Origin: Capronia americana
Lineage: Eukaryota; Ascomycota; Eurotiomycetes; Chaetothyriales; Herpotrichiellaceae
Assembly: GCA_016110215.1 (NCBI GenBank)
Contig: JADWQD010000010.1
Coordinates: 434,001-498,000, forward strand
DNA: 64,000 bases
Direction of reading: 5' to 3'
Each line of letters begins with the position of its first letter. Within the stretch, counting starts at the first letter, position 1. A program made the position numbers and the translations under genes. A model generated the notes under the pieces. The model saw nothing but the letters and a program-made list of their open reading frames with translations. It did no database searches and was not told where the DNA came from. Positions 63,262 through 64,000 of the stretch are shown one piece after another.

Positions 63262-64000
63262 ATGTTCCTCTCATCCCGACCGACGACCATTCCGCCTTCT
63301 CCAACGTCTCCGCTTGAGTCGGGTCTCAAGCGACGGCGCCTGTCTGACAACCTGCCGCAAAGCCCCATCTCTCCTTCTTTTATGTCAGTCGCTACAAAGA
63401 GCTATGTCTCCTCTTACGGAAATACACATAATCCCGACGAGGCTACGGCGAGATCGACCCCCAGCTCACCAAGGGGTTCCGCTGCTCGTTCTCAACCAAC
63501 GTCACGTCCCACCCACTCTCTCCCGACTCCGGCGCACAGCGTAGCAGGCACGAATTCAGGCTTCGACATGGTGGACGACGCTGATCAGCATCGCGATAAG
63601 CGACAGAGACGTGATTCTGGAAGAGAGGAAGAGGCGGATCAGATGGAGGTGGAGCCAATCACACAAGCCACGAATCATGACCGGAACGACGAGATGGAAG
63701 TAGACGGCGCGGCCAAGGTTGTGGACGGCGTGAGCGCGGCACAACTAATGGTGGATGAGAAGACGCTGGAACAACTACAGGAAGATATGGGCGATGCCTT
63801 TCTTCTCTGCAGATCCAGTAAGACTCTCCCATCCTCCGCCACTTACAATCTCTCTTTGCAGGTTTGTTGACCAGTTGTTTGCAGAAGTCGAGCGTCAGAA
63901 ACCCGATCCGCAACAGCATCTGCTCGCATTGTATGGCCTTGGTCCATTGCTACACAGTGTCGCACGCACGGATCCGAGGACCGGCGAGAAGATTAACAAA
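63262..64000 (+). CDS. MED19: Mediator subunit 19 / Rox3 (partial, C-terminus beyond the window)
   Basis: Med19 is a head/middle-module subunit of the Mediator complex that links activators with RNA polymerase II. The exons are 63262-63817 and 63885-64000 (open at the window edge). The start is the first ATG in frame; another at 63382 (MSVATKSY) is possible. The N-terminal 170 residues are disordered, with KRRRLS and KRQRRDS basic patches. The family core begins LEQLQEDMGDAFLLCRS. After splicing it continues KVERQKPDPQQHLLALYGLGPLL and ends VARTDPRTGEKINK, the hallmark of fungal Rox3. The acceptor at 63884 was chosen rather than the nearer CAG at 63861, because only the former keeps this frame. 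The C-terminal third is missing. Confidence 0.85.

Noticed and set aside
63861..63884. Acceptor at 63861 for the MED19 intron
   Set aside because: It shifts the frame and destroys the Rox3 signature; the acceptor at 63884 keeps LLALYGLGPL in frame.
1..64000. tRNA, rRNA, CRISPR arrays or telomere repeats
   Set aside because: Scanning by eye for GGTTCGA-type T-loops, paired arms and TTAGGG arrays gave only chance hits inside genes; a tRNAscan run would settle it.

Overview
This is a eukaryotic, filamentous-ascomycete (Pezizomycotina) nuclear sequence. Genes lie on both strands every 2-3 kb. They are interrupted by short GT-AG introns (about 44-145 bp) with CTAAC/CTGAC-like branch points, and they include families typical of this group: Zn(II)2Cys6 regulators, Mei2, BUR1, RMP1, WHI2, Rox3/Med19 and an SNF5 protein with a C-terminal GATA finger. 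Gene content and style would fit Eurotiomycetes, perhaps a black-yeast lineage (Chaetothyriales), but that placement is a guess.

Layout. 0-6 kb: 5' part of exocyst SEC15 (minus, cut by the window edge), then a nine-exon MEI2-like RNA-binding protein. 6-13 kb: a Zn2Cys6 regulator, a short-chain dehydrogenase and a secreted haem peroxidase, with a microsatellite-rich intergenic stretch. 14-25 kb: RMP1 (RNase MRP subunit), BUR1 kinase (convergent with RMP1), a 14-TM-type MFS exporter and Tudor-SN. 25-30 kb: an isochorismatase-like cysteine hydrolase, an anonymous repeat-rich stretch that may be a decayed transposon, and an astacin-type metalloprotease without a signal peptide. 30-45 kb: the accessory-looking part. 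It holds a membrane-anchored coiled-coil protein ending in about 20 copies of a GLEGSRYA-like repeat, a second Zn2Cys6 regulator, a decayed gene, and a 1480-residue membrane protein with a duplicated, unrecognised domain. 46-64 kb: mostly housekeeping genes. These are two small disordered proteins, a DUF4202 protein, an ACMSD-type amidohydrolase, WHI2, SNF5, SEC13, mitochondrial glutamyl-tRNA synthetase, a type I DnaJ, a FAD amine-oxidase-like enzyme and the 5' part of MED19.

The genes do not form an obvious biosynthetic cluster. They are a collinear set of core genes (secretion: SEC15, SEC13; transcription: BUR1, SNF5, MED19; RNA: MEI2, RMP1, Tudor-SN; translation and folding: MSE1, DnaJ) with lineage-specific genes between them. 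The most unusual items are a MEI2 intron whose expected 3' splice site reads GG instead of AG, the two large repeat-bearing membrane proteins, and a SEC13 whose first coding exon is only the ATG. Exon boundaries were placed by eye from splice signals and reading-frame continuity. None was confirmed with transcripts.
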